A stretch of DNA of 64,000 bases, taken from the NCBI GenBank assembly GCA_950022655.1, contig OX465579.1, positions 14,669,088 to 14,733,087 of the forward strand, in the 5' to 3' direction. The DNA is from Alentia gelatinosa. Taxonomy: Eukaryota > Annelida > Polychaeta > Phyllodocida > Polynoidae. Made by a program: the position numbers and the translations under genes. The notes under the pieces are model-generated. The model was not told where the DNA came from, searched no databases, and saw only the letters and a list, made by a program, of their open reading frames with translations. Shown in pieces: positions 63,344 to 64,000 of this stretch (its first letter is position 1; the number at the start of each line of letters is the position of its first letter).

Positions 63344-64000
63344 CTGAAATGATTGTTCCATAAAAGTGTATTATACACTTTTGATACATTGTTAGATTGA
63401 CGCCTTATTGGCCAATCATCATTCAATCTTCTATATATTATAGATACAAATATTCAATCATATACATGTACATATAATTGAGAAATAAAATCATGGGTGA
63501 TGGTGACATTATTTTTTCTTCTATTCTCTGACATAAGCATTTGAATAAAACATCTAAAATAGATTATAATGTGTATGTTTATATGTATATGCAGATTATG
63601 CCCCTCATTTGATACGAGCAAACACTGTACAATATGATCGATGCAATTCAAATTTAATCTCTGGTGATATTTATCACAATTTGATGTTTAAAACATACAC
63701 TTTATGGTCGATTAACATTCAGAGAACCTTTAAACGAAATGTATGAAACCTACAAATCACGGTTTTCCTTTTCATCAAAATATGACTTCTGGCCTTCAGT
63801 ATATATAAGAGTTAAATATATCATCAAAGCAAGTGAAAATAGAAAACTCCAGAGAGGAGCAGTGCTACAATCAGTTCTCTGTAACACCACTCTGTAACAA
63901 GTGGCAGGCATACACTATATTGATATGCTTTCTGACCAGTTCGTGGCAGAGGGGGAGGGGGCAGCTAAGGTTAGAATTTCGTTGGTTCAATGTTGCTAAT
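63344..64000. other. caspase upstream intron or flank
   Basis: AT-rich. No exon joining in phase 2 to the 63343 acceptor was found, so the remaining N-terminal exon(s) must lie beyond the window or are too short to see. Confidence 0.5.

Noticed and set aside
63344..63426. Upstream extension of the caspase exon to a Met codon
   Set aside because: AT-rich, unlike a caspase linker, and a tttcag acceptor stands at the change to GC-richer coding sequence.

Overview
This is a eukaryotic, AT-rich, intron-rich window from an invertebrate animal. The exons are short, GC-rich and bounded by canonical gt/ag splice sites. Introns reach 30 kb and are packed with short non-autonomous DNA transposons (MITEs), truncated LINEs and a tRNA-derived SINE. 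There are no operons or bacterial signals. The two host genes and the repeat style suit a marine invertebrate (lophotrochozoan or invertebrate deuterostome). I cannot place it more closely from sequence alone.

Two host genes can be assembled. (1) On the + strand, five exons (5387-5526, 35712-35873, 44402-44475, 46051-46237, 47988-50484) join in one unbroken frame of 1019 codons plus stop. The product is a single-pass membrane protein with a long cytoplasmic tail. I recognise it as the counterpart of vertebrate CBARP (BARP/Dos), the regulator of voltage-gated calcium channels that binds the beta subunit. The N-terminal exon(s) lie upstream or were not found. (2) On the - strand, four exons (63036-63343, 61585-61805, 59606-59756, 58370-58617) join in frame into the catalytic region of a caspase, with catalytic His, QACRG pentapeptide, p10 GSWF motif and stop codon. 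Its N-terminus lies beyond the right edge. The two genes face each other tail to tail across about 7.9 kb.

Nearly everything else is mobile DNA. The dominant class is a set of related foldback MITEs. Each has a body bounded by inverted ends (TATCYYACCCC or TTATTATCCA) followed by a long near-perfect hairpin, often with a GGCTTCGCC-like loop. More than 25 copies in several families occupy both CBARP introns. Other groups are piggyBac-like MITEs (TTAA duplications, CCCTTT ends, clusters of short GATGCC palindromes), PIF/Harbinger-like MITEs (TTA duplications), Tigger/pogo-like elements (CAGTA ends, TA duplications), an element with an 8-bp duplication that carries interstitial telomere repeats, a long-TIR element nested in another MITE, two 5'-truncated non-LTR retrotransposon tails, one tRNA-SINE, and a gag-like ORF of a probable DIRS-type retroelement flanked by 165-bp direct repeats.

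Layout: 1-5386 MITEs upstream of the first visible CBARP exon; 5527-35711 a 30-kb intron dense with nested MITEs and the DIRS-like ORF; 35874-47987 shorter introns with MITEs close to the exons; 47988-50484 the large terminal CBARP exon; 50485-58369 an intergenic repeat field; 58370-63343 the caspase exons; 63344-64000 the upstream caspase intron or flank.
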